DNA of 64,000 nucleotides from an uncultured Pseudomonadota bacterium (GTDB lineage: Bacteria; Pseudomonadota; Gammaproteobacteria; Methylococcales; Methylomonadaceae). The stretch's first letter is position 1. The number at the start of each line of letters is the position of its first letter. This document shows, one piece after another, positions 35,485 to 46,591 of this stretch. The position numbers were made by a program, and so were the translations under genes. Under the pieces are notes generated by a model. It was given only the letters and a program-made list of their open reading frames with translations, had not been told where the DNA came from and searched no databases. The stretch spans positions 1 to 64,000 of the forward strand of contig CAINHO010000001.1 of the NCBI GenBank assembly GCA_903848935.1, read 5' to 3'.

Positions 35485-36348
35485 ATGCCACATTCTCAAG
35501 ACAATAAATTTAAACGGCTGTTTAATCATCACACCATGTACAAATATGACGGACAGTTGATTCACCAAGATTACGACGATGATGGCGCGTTAGAAGTGGT
35601 CGAAACAGACGGCGTGCGCTCGCTACATTTCGGGTCGTTGCCGCGCCAAAGTTCAATGTTACTGAGCGATCCAAACCAACTTTATTTGGAATATGCACGC
35701 ACAATGACAAGTTGGATGTTGTTCAAAGAAACCTTGAACGATGACGCGCTGTTAATCGGTTTGGGTGGCGGGTCGCTGGCAAAACATTTGTTGCATCAAT
35801 TCCCCGATTGCCAAGTCAAAGTTGTGGAATATCGTAAAAGTGTGGTGAAAATTGCCCGCAGTCATTTTGGGCTGCCGCTCGATGATTGGCGTTTGAAAGT
35901 CGTGGTTGATGACGGCGCAGAATATGTCCGCAAACGCCTTGACAGCGAACGTGAGTTATACAGTTTGATTATGGTCGATGCGTTTGATGCCACAGGCATG
36001 GCGGAAGCGATTTGTAATTTTGAATTTTTTGAACGCTGCCAAGCCTTACTCAAAAAAGACGGTATGTTAGTTATCAATTGTTGGGGCGGGGTACGTCGCC
36101 CACAATTTCAACAAATCGCGTTATGGCTTGGCAGATTATTTAACTGGAAATTGTTATTTATTCCCGTCGCGGGGCGAGGCAATATCATCGGTTTGGCGTT
36201 CCACGAAAAAACACCGACTTATGCCTTAAAAGATTTACGCACCCGCGCCATTATTTTGGAACAATTGCATCAAATCGAATTCACCCGCTTTCTAAAAGAC
36301 TTGGTGAAACACAATGCTAGTGTGCTTCAAAACATTATTTACAAATAA
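35485..36348 (+). CDS. Spermidine-synthase-like protein, copy 1
   Basis: 287 residues. Class I methyltransferase-like fold of the polyamine aminopropyltransferase family: [46 protein letters not shown] (nucleotide loop), VDDGAEYV and MVDAFDATGMAEA. The last has the two acidic residues but not the usual DSTDP wording, so aminopropyl transfer is not certain. The following gene is its duplicate. No speD (SAM decarboxylase) gene is in the window. Confidence 0.85.
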   Translation: MPHSQDNKFKRLFNHHTMYKYDGQLIHQDYDDDGALEVVETDGVRSLHFGSLPRQSSMLLSDPNQLYLEYARTMTSWMLFKETLNDDALLIGLGGGSLAKHLLHQFPDCQVKVVEYRKSVVKIARSHFGLPLDDWRLKVVVDDGAEYVRKRLDSERELYSLIMVDAFDATGMAEAICNFEFFERCQALLKKDGMLVINCWGGVRRPQFQQIALWLGRLFNWKLLFIPVAGRGNIIGLAFHEKTPTYALKDLRTRAIILEQLHQIEFTRFLKDLVKHNASVLQNIIYK

Positions 36349-36352
36349 AAAA

Positions 36353-37147
36353 ATGTCCGAACAAATAATTTATCAAACCAAAGACAAAAATGGCAGTATC
36401 GAAGTCAAAGATGCAAACGGCGTGCGCTCACTGTATTTCGGTTCGTTCGCCCAACAAAGTGCGATGTCGCTCAAAAATCCCGACCAATTACATCTCGCTT
36501 ACACGAAAGCGATGATGAGTTGGTTGTTATTTGAAGAAATTGGCGAGGACGATGTTTTACTTATCGGTTTAGGTGGTGGTTCATTGGCGAAATACTTGTT
36601 ACAACATTTTCCTGAATGTCGCGTGGAAGTGGTGGAATATCGGGCAGTCGTGGCTGAAGTAGCGCACGATTATTTTGGTTTGCCGCGAGATGCGCGTTTG
36701 AATGTGGTGATTGATGATGGCGCACGGTATGTGAAAGAACGTGTGAATTTACAGCGTGAATTGTACAGCTTGATTATGCTCGATGCCTTTGATTCTCAAG
36801 GCATGGCGGAAGCGTTGTGTAATCCCGAATTCTTCGCCGCGTGTAAAACGATGCTCAAAAAAGATGGCGTTTTGGTCGTCGATTTGTGGAATACCACCGA
36901 ACAATTCACGCAATTATTTTCATGGCTCGGTCGTTTGTTTGAAGCCAAATTATTATTTTTACCCGTTCACGGTATGGTCAATGTGATTGGTTTGTTTTTT
37001 CATGAAGATACGCCGATTTATTCCCAAAAGGCGTTACAAAAACGTGCGGTTCAACTCGAAAAAATCCACCATTTGCCATTTAAACAATTTTTAAAAGATT
37101 TAATCGCCTACAATCCTAATTTTATCGACAACGTCACGAGTCACTAA
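36353..37147 (+). CDS. Spermidine-synthase-like protein, copy 2
   Basis: 264 residues, paralogue of the preceding gene through its whole length: shared [33 protein letters not shown] and [21 protein letters not shown]. It lacks the first 25 residues or so of copy 1. ATG 36353 is 4 bases past the copy 1 stop. The stop overlaps ygiQ as TAATG. Same caution on substrate. Confidence 0.85.
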   Translation: MSEQIIYQTKDKNGSIEVKDANGVRSLYFGSFAQQSAMSLKNPDQLHLAYTKAMMSWLLFEEIGEDDVLLIGLGGGSLAKYLLQHFPECRVEVVEYRAVVAEVAHDYFGLPRDARLNVVIDDGARYVKERVNLQRELYSLIMLDAFDSQGMAEALCNPEFFAACKTMLKKDGVLVVDLWNTTEQFTQLFSWLGRLFEAKLLFLPVHGMVNVIGLFFHEDTPIYSQKALQKRAVQLEKIHHLPFKQFLKDLIAYNPNFIDNVTSH

Positions 37148-39288
37148 TGCTGCAATCTTCAATCACGCCCCCGAATTTATTTAGTTATCGCCAGTATTGG
37201 GCGCACCGTTTTGGCATCGCGCCACAATTGCCGATGAGCCGCGCCGAAATGGAGGAATTGGGTTGGGACAGTTGCGATATTATTATTGTTAGCGGTGATG
37301 CTTACGTTGATCACCCGAGTTTTGGGATGGCGTTAATTGGACGAATGTTGGAAGCGCAAGGGTTTCGTGTCGGTATGATTGCTCAACCCGATTGGAAAAG
37401 TGCAAAAGATTTTCAGCAACTCGGTCGCCCCAATTTGTTTTTTGGGATTACCAGCGGCAACATGGATTCGATGGTAAATCATTACACCTCAGACAAAAAA
37501 ATTCGTTCAAATGATGCTTACACGCCAAATGGCGAAGCCTCTAAACGTCCAGACCGTGCGACTTCTGTCTATTCACACCGTTGCCGAGAAGCGTTCAAAG
37601 ACGTGCCGATTATTATTGGCGGCATTGAAGCAAGTTTGCGTCGTATCGCGCATTACGATTATTGGTCTGATACGGTGCGAAAATCGGTGTTGCTTGATTC
37701 TAAGGCTGATTTACTTTTATTTGGCAACGCAGAACGGGCGATTGTGGAAGTCGCCCACCGTTTGGCGAAAGGCGAAAAAATCCAAGACATAAAATTTATG
37801 CGTGGCACCGCGCATTTCATCAAAGAAATCCCCGTCGATTTCGCGGTAAAAGATTCGACCGATTTTGATAAACCAGGCGCAATTGCTCCGCCAATAAATC
37901 CATATCAAGAAGAATCACCTTGCGATAAATCTGAATCTGCGAACGAAAACGAAATCAAAGTCGCGCCGATGATTCAAAACATTAAAACGTTGCGCGAAAA
38001 AACAGCGATTCGTTTGCCATCGTATGAAACCGTGAAAAATGACCCAATTTTTTACGCCCACGCCTCACGAGTGATGCACGGCGAAACGAATCCGTATAAC
38101 GCGCGTCCACTTATTCAAAAACACGGTGACCGTGAAGTGTGGATAAATCCGCCGCCGATTCCGTTATCCACGCCAGAAATGGACGGTGTATTTGATTTGC
38201 CGTATTCGCGTTTGCCGCACAAAAGTTACGGCGGTGCGAATGTGCCTGCGTTTGAGATGATTCAACATTCGGTCAACATTATGCGCGGCTGTTTTGGTGG
38301 CTGTAGTTTTTGTTCAATTACCGAACACGAAGGGCGCATTATTCAAAGCCGTTCGGAAGATTCGATTATTCAAGAAATCGAAGCGATTCGGGACACGTCG
38401 CCCGCATTTACCGGACACATTTCAGATTTAGGCGGGCCAACGGCAAATATGTATCGCTTGGCGTGCAAAGATAAAGCCATCGAAAGCGCGTGTCGCAAAT
38501 TATCGTGTGTTTATCCTGGAATTTGCCCGAATTTGAATACTGACCATTCGTCGCTAATAAAATTGTATCGTCGCGCTCGTGGCTTGAAAGGTATTAAAAA
38601 AATCTTTATCGCATCGGGTTTACGTTACGATTTAGCGGTGGAATCGCCCGAATATGTGAAGGAATTAGTCACACATCACGTCGGTGGTTATTTAAAAATT
38701 GCACCTGAACACACCGAACAAAATGTGCTTTCACGCATGATGAAACCTGGCATGGGAACGTATGACCGCTTTAAAGAAATGTTCGATAAATTCTCAAAAG
38801 AAGCAGGCAAAGAACAATATCTGATTCCGTATTTTATCGCCGCGCATCCTGGAACGACTGATAACGATATGTTGGAGTTGGCTTTGTGGTTGAAACGCAA
38901 TAATTTCCGCGCTGACCAAGTGCAAGCGTTTTTGCCGTCTCCGATGTCAATTGCGACGGCGATGTATCATTCAGGTAAAGACAGTTTGAAAAAAGTGAAT
39001 CGCCAAGCCGCTGATATTCCGATTCCCAAAAGTGTGAAACAACGCCGTTTGCAAAAATCGTTTTTACGTTATCACGACGCAAAAAATTGGCCATTGTTGC
39101 GCGAAGCCTTAAAAGCAATGGGACGCGCTGATTTAATTGGGAATGGCAAACATCATTTGATTCCGAGTTATCAACCGGCTGGCACGTTTGATTCACCTGA
39201 AAAAATACAACCGTTTAAAACGAAATACACCGATTTTGGCAAAACGAAATCGAAACCAACGTTTTCTAAAAAACCGCGTTCACGTTAA
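37147..39288 (+). CDS. ygiQ: YgiQ family radical SAM protein
   Basis: 713 residues. Radical SAM ligands CFGGCSFC at about 381-388, an N-terminal B12-binding-like region ([21 protein letters not shown]), and the family's [11 protein letters not shown] and [20 protein letters not shown] basic tail follows. Substrate unknown; the family is widespread. An in-frame overlap from spermidine-synthase copy 2 suggests one operon with nudJ-mnmA. Confidence 0.93.
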   Translation: MLQSSITPPNLFSYRQYWAHRFGIAPQLPMSRAEMEELGWDSCDIIIVSGDAYVDHPSFGMALIGRMLEAQGFRVGMIAQPDWKSAKDFQQLGRPNLFFGITSGNMDSMVNHYTSDKKIRSNDAYTPNGEASKRPDRATSVYSHRCREAFKDVPIIIGGIEASLRRIAHYDYWSDTVRKSVLLDSKADLLLFGNAERAIVEVAHRLAKGEKIQDIKFMRGTAHFIKEIPVDFAVKDSTDFDKPGAIAPPINPYQEESPCDKSESANENEIKVAPMIQNIKTLREKTAIRLPSYETVKNDPIFYAHASRVMHGETNPYNARPLIQKHGDREVWINPPPIPLSTPEMDGVFDLPYSRLPHKSYGGANVPAFEMIQHSVNIMRGCFGGCSFCSITEHEGRIIQSRSEDSIIQEIEAIRDTSPAFTGHISDLGGPTANMYRLACKDKAIESACRKLSCVYPGICPNLNTDHSSLIKLYRRARGLKGIKKIFIASGLRYDLAVESPEYVKELVTHHVGGYLKIAPEHTEQNVLSRMMKPGMGTYDRFKEMFDKFSKEAGKEQYLIPYFIAAHPGTTDNDMLELALWLKRNNFRADQVQAFLPSPMSIATAMYHSGKDSLKKVNRQAADIPIPKSVKQRRLQKSFLRYHDAKNWPLLREALKAMGRADLIGNGKHHLIPSYQPAGTFDSPEKIQPFKTKYTDFGKTKSKPTFSKKPRSR

Positions 39289-39307
39289 TTTTTATTTTCA
39301 TAATTGC

Positions 39308-42289
39308 ATGATGACGTTAATTTCTCGATTGATATTACGAAAACCCGTACAAACCAAGGTTTGTACTCTGAAAAATGGGAGTACAAACCTTGGTTTGTGC
39401 TTTTTAATAACGTTACTTTCTAGCACTGCATTCGCTAACGAAACAGTGAATTTACAATTGCGCTGGCATCCCCAGTTTCAATTTGCCGGTTATTACGCCG
39501 CGCTCGAAAAAGGCTATTACGCCAAAGCCGGTTTAGACGTTGTTATTCACGAAGGTTCACCCGAAAAAAATCCTGTTACCGAAATCACAAATGGCAAAGC
39601 CGAATACGGTGTAGCAAACAGTGAATTGCTTTATGAACGCTTACACGGTGCGCCATTAGTGGCTTTAGCAGCCATGTTTCAGCATTCACCATCCGTTTTA
39701 TTAGCGCGAAAAGAAATTTTGTCGCCTAGCGATTTGATTGGTAAAAAAGTGATGATGCTTAATAAATCCATGGACACGGATTTGTTGGCGATGTTGAGCA
39801 ACGAAGGCGTTAACAAAAATAGTGTTGGCGTTTTGGCGAGTAGTTTTGAACTTCAAGATTTAATTGATGGGAAAGTGGATGCGTATAACGCCTATTTGAC
39901 CAATGAAGCCTATTTTTTGAAGTGGCAAAACTTTCCATTTACCGTTATCAATCCACGTTCTTACGGCGTGGATTTTTACAGCGATATTTTATTTACGACC
40001 GAGGACGAAATTCGCTTGCATCCGGAACGTGCCAAAGCCTTTCGCCAAGCAAGTATCGACGGCTGGAATTATGCGCTAGAACATCCAGATGAAATTATCG
40101 AGTTGCTGATCAACAAGTATTACGTTGAAAAATCCAGACGACATTTACGTTATGAAGCGGAAGCCGTGCGTCCGTTGGTGGTGCCGGATTTGATTGAAAT
40201 TGGTCACATGAATCCGGCGCGTTGGCAAAATATGGCGGATACATTTGTGAAAGCCGGAATGGCAGACAATGAACAAGTCACGGAACGATTAGACGGTTTC
40301 ATGTACGATCCCGATATAAAATTTGATAAAGAAAAATTGCACAGTTATTTGGGGGTGGCGGTACTTTTTAGCAGCTTGATATTTTTTATCATGTTAATTT
40401 TGTTAATTGCGTACAAATCCATTCGCCGCGAAAACAAAGAACGCCGCAAAATTGCCAACGCACTATTACGACAAGGTAATGATTTGGCGTTGCACAATCA
40501 AATTTTGAAAAAAGTCGGCAGCAACACGATTGATTTGCATACTTTGCACATGCTGTTGACGGAATTACTGCACGGTATTGAAATGCAATATCCGAATATG
40601 TTGTGTTCGGTATTGTTGTTAAATCGCGAAACAGGACAATTGCACCACGGTGCTGCACCGAGTTTGCCAGAATTTTATAACGAAGCTATTGATGGGTTAA
40701 CGATTGGTGAAGGTCTTGGTTCATGTGGCACGGCGGCATTTCGGGGTGAGCGGGTCATCGTTGAGGACATATTTACGCATCCGTATTGGAAAGATTATTT
40801 TGAATTAGCACAACTCGCCAATTTGCGTTCATGTTGGTCACAACCGATTATCAATAGTCAAAATGAAATTTTAGGGGTTTTTGGCGTTTATCATCGAAAA
40901 GCAAGGATTCCTACATCAACGGAATTAGTTTCAATTGAGCAATATGCGAACTTGGTGATGTTGATGATTGAACGATGGCGCGACGATACCAAAATTCAAC
41001 AGCTCGCGTTTTATGATCCGTTGACCGGTTTACCCAATCGCCGTTTGATGTCAGAGCGGTTGCGTTATGGCATTGAATTCGGGCGACGCGAAGGGAAACG
41101 CATGGCGTTATTGATGATGGATTTGGATAAATTTAAAGCCGTGAATGATAATTTTGGGCATTCGGCAGGCGACGAATTATTGAAACAAGTCGCCCAACGT
41201 ATTCAAAATCGGTTGCGGGATGTCGATACCGTGGCACGTTTGGGCGGCGATGAATTTATTATTTTGCTGAAAGATATTGTCCACGTTGATGATGCGGCAC
41301 GAATGGCAGAGTTGATTGTGCATGATTTGAGTCAGCCGTTTCAATTGGCGCAAAGCGATAACATTCAAATTGGCGCGAGTATTGGCATCAGCCTTTACCC
41401 CGAACACGGCGAAGATCCTGAATTGCTGATTGATCATGCGGACACAGCACTTTATCATGCGAAAGATGCGGGGCGAGGGCGGTTTGCCTATTTTTCAGAA
41501 TCCTTAACGATTGCGGTGCGTGAACGAATAGAATTAGAAACGCGCTTACGTCGCGCCATTACGAATGAAGAATTACGATTGTATTATCAACCACAAGTTG
41601 AAATTGCGACGGGTAAAATCATCGGTGCGGAAGCCTTGATTCGCTGGCTAGATCCTGAAAATGGCTTGATTCAGCCAAATGCGTTTATTCCGTTAGCCGA
41701 GGAAACGGGCTTAATTGAAAAAATTGGTGAATGGGTGGTTTACGAAGCGTGTCGGCAAGGTAAAATCTGGATGGATTTAGGCATTACTGAATTGACGATT
41801 GCCGTGAATGTGTCGCCGGTACAATTTCGCCGGTGTGATTTAAATGAATTGGTGATGAATGCGTTACGCGATACGGGTTTTCCAGCGGCGCAGTTAGAAT
41901 TAGAACTGACCGAAAGCGGTTTGATGGAGAATCAAGAACAAGTCATCGATATTTTGAACACCTTGCGAACGCAAGGCGTTAGGCTGGCTATTGATGATTT
42001 CGGTACGGGCTATTCGTCGTTGGCGTATTTGAAATGTTTCCCGTTACACGTTTTGAAAATCGACAAAAGTTTTATCGACGATATTCCGCAGCTCAAAGAC
42101 GATATGGAAATTACCGCGACGATTATTGCGATGGGGAAAACCTTGGGTTTCAAAGTGTTAGCAGAAGGCGTAGAAACACCCGAACAGCTCGCTTTCTTGG
42201 AAGAAAAAGGTTGCGATATTTATCAAGGTTTCATTAAAAGCAAACCATTACCCGCTGATGATTTTTTGGCATTATTGCTGGCGGATTGA
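39308..42289 (+). CDS. NMT1-GAF-GGDEF-EAL sensor, c-di-GMP enzyme
   Basis: 993 residues. A signal-like N-terminus (FLITLLSSTAFA, about 30-45) leads to a periplasmic NMT1/THI5-like binding domain (about 48-310: LRWHPQFQFAGYYAALEKGYYAKAGLDV). One transmembrane helix (about 347-369) leads to a GAF domain (about 395-560). The GGDEF domain is intact (GGDEF at about 646) with an RxxD inhibition site five residues before it (RDVD). The EAL domain follows (EAL at about 774, DDFGTGYSSLAYLK). It should sense a small pyrimidine or thiamin-like ligand and make or break c-di-GMP. ATG 39308 has no good ribosome site; a large hairpin covers codons 14-31. Confidence 0.9.
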   Translation: MMTLISRLILRKPVQTKVCTLKNGSTNLGLCFLITLLSSTAFANETVNLQLRWHPQFQFAGYYAALEKGYYAKAGLDVVIHEGSPEKNPVTEITNGKAEYGVANSELLYERLHGAPLVALAAMFQHSPSVLLARKEILSPSDLIGKKVMMLNKSMDTDLLAMLSNEGVNKNSVGVLASSFELQDLIDGKVDAYNAYLTNEAYFLKWQNFPFTVINPRSYGVDFYSDILFTTEDEIRLHPERAKAFRQASIDGWNYALEHPDEIIELLINKYYVEKSRRHLRYEAEAVRPLVVPDLIEIGHMNPARWQNMADTFVKAGMADNEQVTERLDGFMYDPDIKFDKEKLHSYLGVAVLFSSLIFFIMLILLIAYKSIRRENKERRKIANALLRQGNDLALHNQILKKVGSNTIDLHTLHMLLTELLHGIEMQYPNMLCSVLLLNRETGQLHHGAAPSLPEFYNEAIDGLTIGEGLGSCGTAAFRGERVIVEDIFTHPYWKDYFELAQLANLRSCWSQPIINSQNEILGVFGVYHRKARIPTSTELVSIEQYANLVMLMIERWRDDTKIQQLAFYDPLTGLPNRRLMSERLRYGIEFGRREGKRMALLMMDLDKFKAVNDNFGHSAGDELLKQVAQRIQNRLRDVDTVARLGGDEFIILLKDIVHVDDAARMAELIVHDLSQPFQLAQSDNIQIGASIGISLYPEHGEDPELLIDHADTALYHAKDAGRGRFAYFSESLTIAVRERIELETRLRRAITNEELRLYYQPQVEIATGKIIGAEALIRWLDPENGLIQPNAFIPLAEETGLIEKIGEWVVYEACRQGKIWMDLGITELTIAVNVSPVQFRRCDLNELVMNALRDTGFPAAQLELELTESGLMENQEQVIDILNTLRTQGVRLAIDDFGTGYSSLAYLKCFPLHVLKIDKSFIDDIPQLKDDMEITATIIAMGKTLGFKVLAEGVETPEQLAFLEEKGCDIYQGFIKSKPLPADDFLALLLAD
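39347..39400. repeat. Large palindrome inside the sensor's signal region
   Basis: Two 20-base units, each nearly self-complementary (GTACAAACC...GGTTTGTAC), lie inverted to one another with a 9-12-base loop. Only one base differs between arms. It is inside the coding frame of the GGDEF-EAL protein. It may be an inserted mobile palindrome or an mRNA hairpin. Confidence 0.85.
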
Positions 42290-42317
42290 TTAAAAAATTT
42301 TAAATTTGGATTAAAAC

Positions 42318-45098
42318 ATGACTACTGATTATAAAAAAACGTTGAATTTACCCAGCACGGGCTTTGCCATGAAAGGCAATTTGGCGCAACGTGAACCCGA
42401 ACAATTGAAAAAATGGCAAGCCGCCGATTTGTACCAACAAATCCGCGAGATTTCAAAAAACCGTCCGAAATTTATTTTGCATGATGGCCCGCCGTATGCA
42501 AATGGTGAAATTCATATCGGTCACGCGGTCAATAAAGTTTTAAAAGATTTCATTATCAAATCCAAAACATTAAGCGGTTTCGACGCGCCTTATGTGCCAG
42601 GTTGGGATTGCCACGGGTTGCCAATTGAATTGCAAGTTGAAAAGAAAGTTGGCAAAGCGGGTGTGAAAGTTTCACCACAAGTTTTTAGAAATGCGTGCCG
42701 CGAATACGCTGCCAAACAAGTCGAAATCCAAAAAGAAGCCTTTGTACGTTTAGGCGTTTTTGGTGATTGGGAAAATCCGTATTTAACAATGGATTTTGCC
42801 TTTGAAGCCGATATTGTGCGTTCATTAGGAAAAATTGCCGCGAATGGTCATATTGTCAAAGGCGCAAAACCTGTGCATTGGTGTACTGATTGCGGTTCAG
42901 CATTAGCTGAAGCTGAAGTTGAACACGAAGACAAACATTCGCCCGCGATTGACGTGCGTTTTGCAGCGGTTGATAGCGCAGAATTTTTGTTAAATTTCAG
43001 TTCACCTGCGGGTCACGGCAAAATTTCGGTAGTGATTTGGACAACGACACCGTGGACATTGCCCGCAAACCAAGGCGTTGCGTTAAATCCCGAACTGACT
43101 TACGTTTTGGTTCAACACCACGATGAGCGTTTGGTTTTGGCGCAAGATTTGTTGGAATCGGCGATGCACCGTTACGGCAATTTGGATTACACCGTTTTGG
43201 CAGAATGCGAAGGTGCGGCGTTAGAAAATCAGCTGTTGCAACATCCGTTTTACGACCGTCAAGTCCCCATTATTTTAGGCGACCACGTTACCACTGATGC
43301 GGGAACTGGCGCGGTTCATACTGCACCAGCGCATGGTCAAGAAGATTATGTGGTCGGTCGTGTTTATGATTTGCCTGTGGATTGTCCCGTTGGTGGTGAT
43401 GGCGTATTTTTATCAAACGTTGAAATTTTCGCGGGTGAACACGTTTTCAAAGCGAATGCTCATGTTTTAGAAGTGCTGCACGAACGTGGCGCGTTGGTGC
43501 ATCAACAAACAATTCTGCACAGTTATCCGCATTGCTGGCGACACCACACCCCGATTATTTTCCGCGCCACGCCGCAATGGTTTATTTCGATGAACCAAAA
43601 ACAGTTGCGTGAACAAGCACTTGCCGAAGTGAAAAAAGTCGCGTGGTTGCCAGAATGGGGTCAAGCACGAATTGAAAGCATGATGGAAAATCGTCCTGAT
43701 TGGTGCATTTCACGTCAACGGACGTGGGGCGTGCCGATTGCTTTTTTTGTGCATAAAGAAACGGGTGAATTGCATCCAAAAACTGCAGAACTCATTGAAC
43801 AAGTCGCACAACGGATTGAAAAATCAGGCATTGATGCGTGGTTTGACGCAACGGCCGTTGAATTTTTAGGTGACGAAGCAAGCGATTACGACAAAATGAC
43901 CGACACGTTAGATGTTTGGTTTGATTCGGGCGTGACGCACGCGGCGGTTTTGAATCGTCGTGAACAATTGCAATTTCCCGCTGATTTATATTTGGAAGGT
44001 TCTGACCAACATCGTGGTTGGTTTCAATCGTCATTGCTTGCGTCGGTTGCGATGAATGGCGTTGCACCATACAAAACCGTTTTGACGCACGGTTTTACGG
44101 TCGATGCGAAAGGCCAAAAAATGTCGAAATCAAAAGGCAACGTCATTCCACCGCAATCCGTGATGAAAAGTTTGGGCGCAGACGTGTTGCGTTTGTGGAT
44201 TGCATCGACCGATTATCGTGGCGAAATGCGCGTTTCTGACGAAATTTTAGAGCGTACCTCGGACGGTTATCGTCGTTTGCGAAATACGGCGCGTTTCTTG
44301 TTGTCGAATTTAAATGATTTCAATCCTGCTGAAAATTTGGTTGAAACATCGAAATTATTGCCGCTTGACCGTTGGGTTTTAGACCGTGCGTTTACGTTGC
44401 AAGAAGAAGTTAAAGCCGCTTACGAAACTTACCAATTCCAAACAATTTTCCAAAAAGTGCATCATTTCTGTGTGATTGATTTGGGCAGTTTTTATCTCGA
44501 CATCATCAAAGACCGTCAATACACCGCAAAAACGGATGGTTTGGCGCGTCGCTCAACTCAAACGGCAATGTTCCATGTTTTAGAAGCCTTGACTCGTTGG
44601 ATTGCACCGATTTTGAGTTATACGGCGGAAGAAATTTGGCAACATTTGCCTGCCGTTCATCAACGTCCAGCGTCGGTATTTTTAACCACTTGGTATGAAG
44701 ATTTAGTGCCGTTGGATTCTGATACTGAGTTTAATCATGACTTCTGGCAAACTGTGATGACAGTTCGTGCGGAAGTGAGTCAAGCTATTGAACACAGTCG
44801 CACGATGAAGGAAATTGGTTCGTCATTAGCGGCAAATGTGGAATTGGAATGTGATACGAAAACGTTTGAAACGCTGGATAAATTAGGCGACGAATTGCGT
44901 TTTGTCTTCATTACCTCGGATGCAAAAATTTCAAAAGCGGATTCACTAAAAATCACCGTTACACCTTCAACTGCACCAAAATGCGTCCGTTGTTGGCATC
45001 AACGTGAAAATGTCGGTTCACATTCTGAACATCCCGAATTATGTGGACGTTGTGTTGAAAATATCGCTGGCGAAGGTGAGAAACGTCTTTATGCCTAA
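42318..45098 (+). CDS. ileS: Isoleucyl-tRNA synthetase
   Basis: 926 residues, class I synthetase. HIGH motif in [13 protein letters not shown] (about residue 58), editing-domain [16 protein letters not shown] in [11 protein letters not shown], and the C-terminal zinc finger CVRCWH...CGRCVENI. Full length. Followed by lspA with 8-base overlap, the common ileS-lspA pairing. Confidence 0.98.
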   Translation: MTTDYKKTLNLPSTGFAMKGNLAQREPEQLKKWQAADLYQQIREISKNRPKFILHDGPPYANGEIHIGHAVNKVLKDFIIKSKTLSGFDAPYVPGWDCHGLPIELQVEKKVGKAGVKVSPQVFRNACREYAAKQVEIQKEAFVRLGVFGDWENPYLTMDFAFEADIVRSLGKIAANGHIVKGAKPVHWCTDCGSALAEAEVEHEDKHSPAIDVRFAAVDSAEFLLNFSSPAGHGKISVVIWTTTPWTLPANQGVALNPELTYVLVQHHDERLVLAQDLLESAMHRYGNLDYTVLAECEGAALENQLLQHPFYDRQVPIILGDHVTTDAGTGAVHTAPAHGQEDYVVGRVYDLPVDCPVGGDGVFLSNVEIFAGEHVFKANAHVLEVLHERGALVHQQTILHSYPHCWRHHTPIIFRATPQWFISMNQKQLREQALAEVKKVAWLPEWGQARIESMMENRPDWCISRQRTWGVPIAFFVHKETGELHPKTAELIEQVAQRIEKSGIDAWFDATAVEFLGDEASDYDKMTDTLDVWFDSGVTHAAVLNRREQLQFPADLYLEGSDQHRGWFQSSLLASVAMNGVAPYKTVLTHGFTVDAKGQKMSKSKGNVIPPQSVMKSLGADVLRLWIASTDYRGEMRVSDEILERTSDGYRRLRNTARFLLSNLNDFNPAENLVETSKLLPLDRWVLDRAFTLQEEVKAAYETYQFQTIFQKVHHFCVIDLGSFYLDIIKDRQYTAKTDGLARRSTQTAMFHVLEALTRWIAPILSYTAEEIWQHLPAVHQRPASVFLTTWYEDLVPLDSDTEFNHDFWQTVMTVRAEVSQAIEHSRTMKEIGSSLAANVELECDTKTFETLDKLGDELRFVFITSDAKISKADSLKITVTPSTAPKCVRCWHQRENVGSHSEHPELCGRCVENIAGEGEKRLYA

Positions 45099-45573
45099 GT
45101 TTCCCATGTTGAAATGGTTGTGGCTTGCGTTTTTATCGTTAGGTTTAGACCAAGCCAGCAAAATCGCCATTGATAAAACGTTTGCGCTTTATGAATCGAT
45201 TGCCGTGATGCCGTTTTTTAATCTGACTTACGTTCACAACACAGGCGCGGCATTTAGTTTTTTAAGTGAAGCAGGTGGTTGGCAACGATGGTTTTTTGCA
45301 GCATTGGCAATCATTATGAGTTTTATCATGACGCTCTGGCTGACACGTTTAAAAGAACATGAAACGTTATTAGCCGTCTCGTTATCGCTGATTTTAAGTG
45401 GCGCGATGGGCAATTTAATTGACCGCTTGGCTTATGGTTATGTGATTGATTTTCTTGATGTGTATTACGGAACCTATCATTGGCCCGCGTTTAATATAGC
45501 CGATTCCGCAATTACGATTGGCGTGGCGTTAATGTTGTGGGATTCGTTTAAATCGCAGGAAAAAGACGTATGA
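45091..45573 (+). CDS. lspA: LspA, lipoprotein signal peptidase
   Basis: 160 residues, four membrane helices. The two catalytic Asp motifs are present: [10 protein letters not shown] and [10 protein letters not shown], plus [13 protein letters not shown] 45091 overlaps ileS; a longer frame upstream lies inside ileS. Removes signal peptides from prolipoproteins. Confidence 0.96.
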   Translation: MPKFPMLKWLWLAFLSLGLDQASKIAIDKTFALYESIAVMPFFNLTYVHNTGAAFSFLSEAGGWQRWFFAALAIIMSFIMTLWLTRLKEHETLLAVSLSLILSGAMGNLIDRLAYGYVIDFLDVYYGTYHWPAFNIADSAITIGVALMLWDSFKSQEKDV

Positions 45574-46106
45574 AATCACGCGACCGAAGACACGGATTAA
45601 CCATCGTCAACACAGGCGAAGGCAAAGGCAAATCGTCCAGCGCATTCGGCATGGTTTTTCGTTCCGCAGGTTGGGACATGAACGTGTGCGTGATTCAATT
45701 CATCAAAGGACAATGGCAAACAGGTGAACAAAAAGCCGCCCAGCGTTTTGACAATATCGAATGGCACGCGCTCGGCGACGGTTTTACTTGGGACACCAAA
45801 AATCCTGAGCAAGATATTAAAACCAGCCGTGAGATTTGGGACTTTGCGAAACAGCAAATTTTGTCCGAAAAGTTTGATGTGGTGTTGCTCGACGAAATAA
45901 ATTACTGTTGCGGCTACGGTTGGATTTCGGGGCAAGAAATCGCTGATTTCATTACTCAAGAAAAACCGTCATGGTTGCATCTGATTTTAACGGGACGAAA
46001 TGCCGCGCCCGAAGTAATTGAAGTGGCGGACACCGTGACCGAAATGACCAAAGTGAAACACGTTTTCGCAACTGGTGTGAAAGCAGAGCAGGGCATCGAT
46101 TTTTAA
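45570..46106 (+). CDS. cobO: Cob(I)yrinic acid a,c-diamide adenosyltransferase (CobO/BtuR)
   Basis: 178 residues. P-loop NTGEGKGKSSSAFG at the N-terminus, then QFIKGQWQTGE, LLDEINYCCGYGW and LILTGRNAAPEVIE, as in CobO. Adds the adenosyl group to corrinoids. Coupled by 4-base overlap with lspA, a placement unlike the usual cobalamin operon; no other cobalamin gene is in the window. Confidence 0.93.
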   Translation: MKSRDRRHGLTIVNTGEGKGKSSSAFGMVFRSAGWDMNVCVIQFIKGQWQTGEQKAAQRFDNIEWHALGDGFTWDTKNPEQDIKTSREIWDFAKQQILSEKFDVVLLDEINYCCGYGWISGQEIADFITQEKPSWLHLILTGRNAAPEVIEVADTVTEMTKVKHVFATGVKAEQGIDF

Positions 46107-46123
46107 ACAACGAGGAATTATTT

Positions 46124-46510
46124 ATGAGCGAAGAAATAAAAGAACCCATGAGCCAAACGATGAAAATCGCGATTGCCATTGCAGGTGTTTTTGCAGCGGG
46201 ATTTTTAATGGTCGGTGAAAGTAAACAAAAATCGGTTGCCGAAATGGAAGCCGAGTCGATGATTCGCAATTACGCCAACATTCAAGGCATGGCAAATCAA
46301 AAATGTCCTGCGGCGGTTGAAAGCGCGACGGGCGAACAAGTATTTTTCCCGACTAAAATCGACACCGATAAAGACACTTACATTACGTTAATGTGGGATG
46401 GTGAAAACACGGGAACGGGCGGTTTCAAAAAAGCCAGTTGTACGTTGAAAGCCTCGTTGGGCGGAATTTCTGAATTAGTTGTTGATGAGAAAGTGATTAT
46501 CAAAAAGTAG
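46124..46510 (+). CDS. Hypothetical protein with N-terminal membrane anchor
   Basis: 128 residues. After a short charged start there is one hydrophobic helix (IAIAIAGVFAAGFLMVG), then a soluble periplasmic-type domain with two cysteines (NQKCPAAV and KASCTLKA) that could form a disulfide. I do not recognise a family. GAGGAA before the start. A hairpin terminator follows. Confidence 0.7.
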   Translation: MSEEIKEPMSQTMKIAIAIAGVFAAGFLMVGESKQKSVAEMEAESMIRNYANIQGMANQKCPAAVESATGEQVFFPTKIDTDKDTYITLMWDGENTGTGGFKKASCTLKASLGGISELVVDEKVIIKK

Positions 46511-46543
46511 CGATTACAGACAGTTAGATAATCCCACTACGTG

Positions 46544-46577
46544 TCCGTGAGCGTAATACACTCACGGATTTTATTTT
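46544..46577 (+). terminator. Rho-independent terminator
   Basis: Stem TCCGTGAG/CTCACGGA with a short loop, then TTTTATTTT. It ends the ileS-lspA-cobO unit. The reverse direction also has a convergent gene, so it may work both ways. Confidence 0.85.
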
Positions 46578-46591
46578 GTGCCGGACATTAG

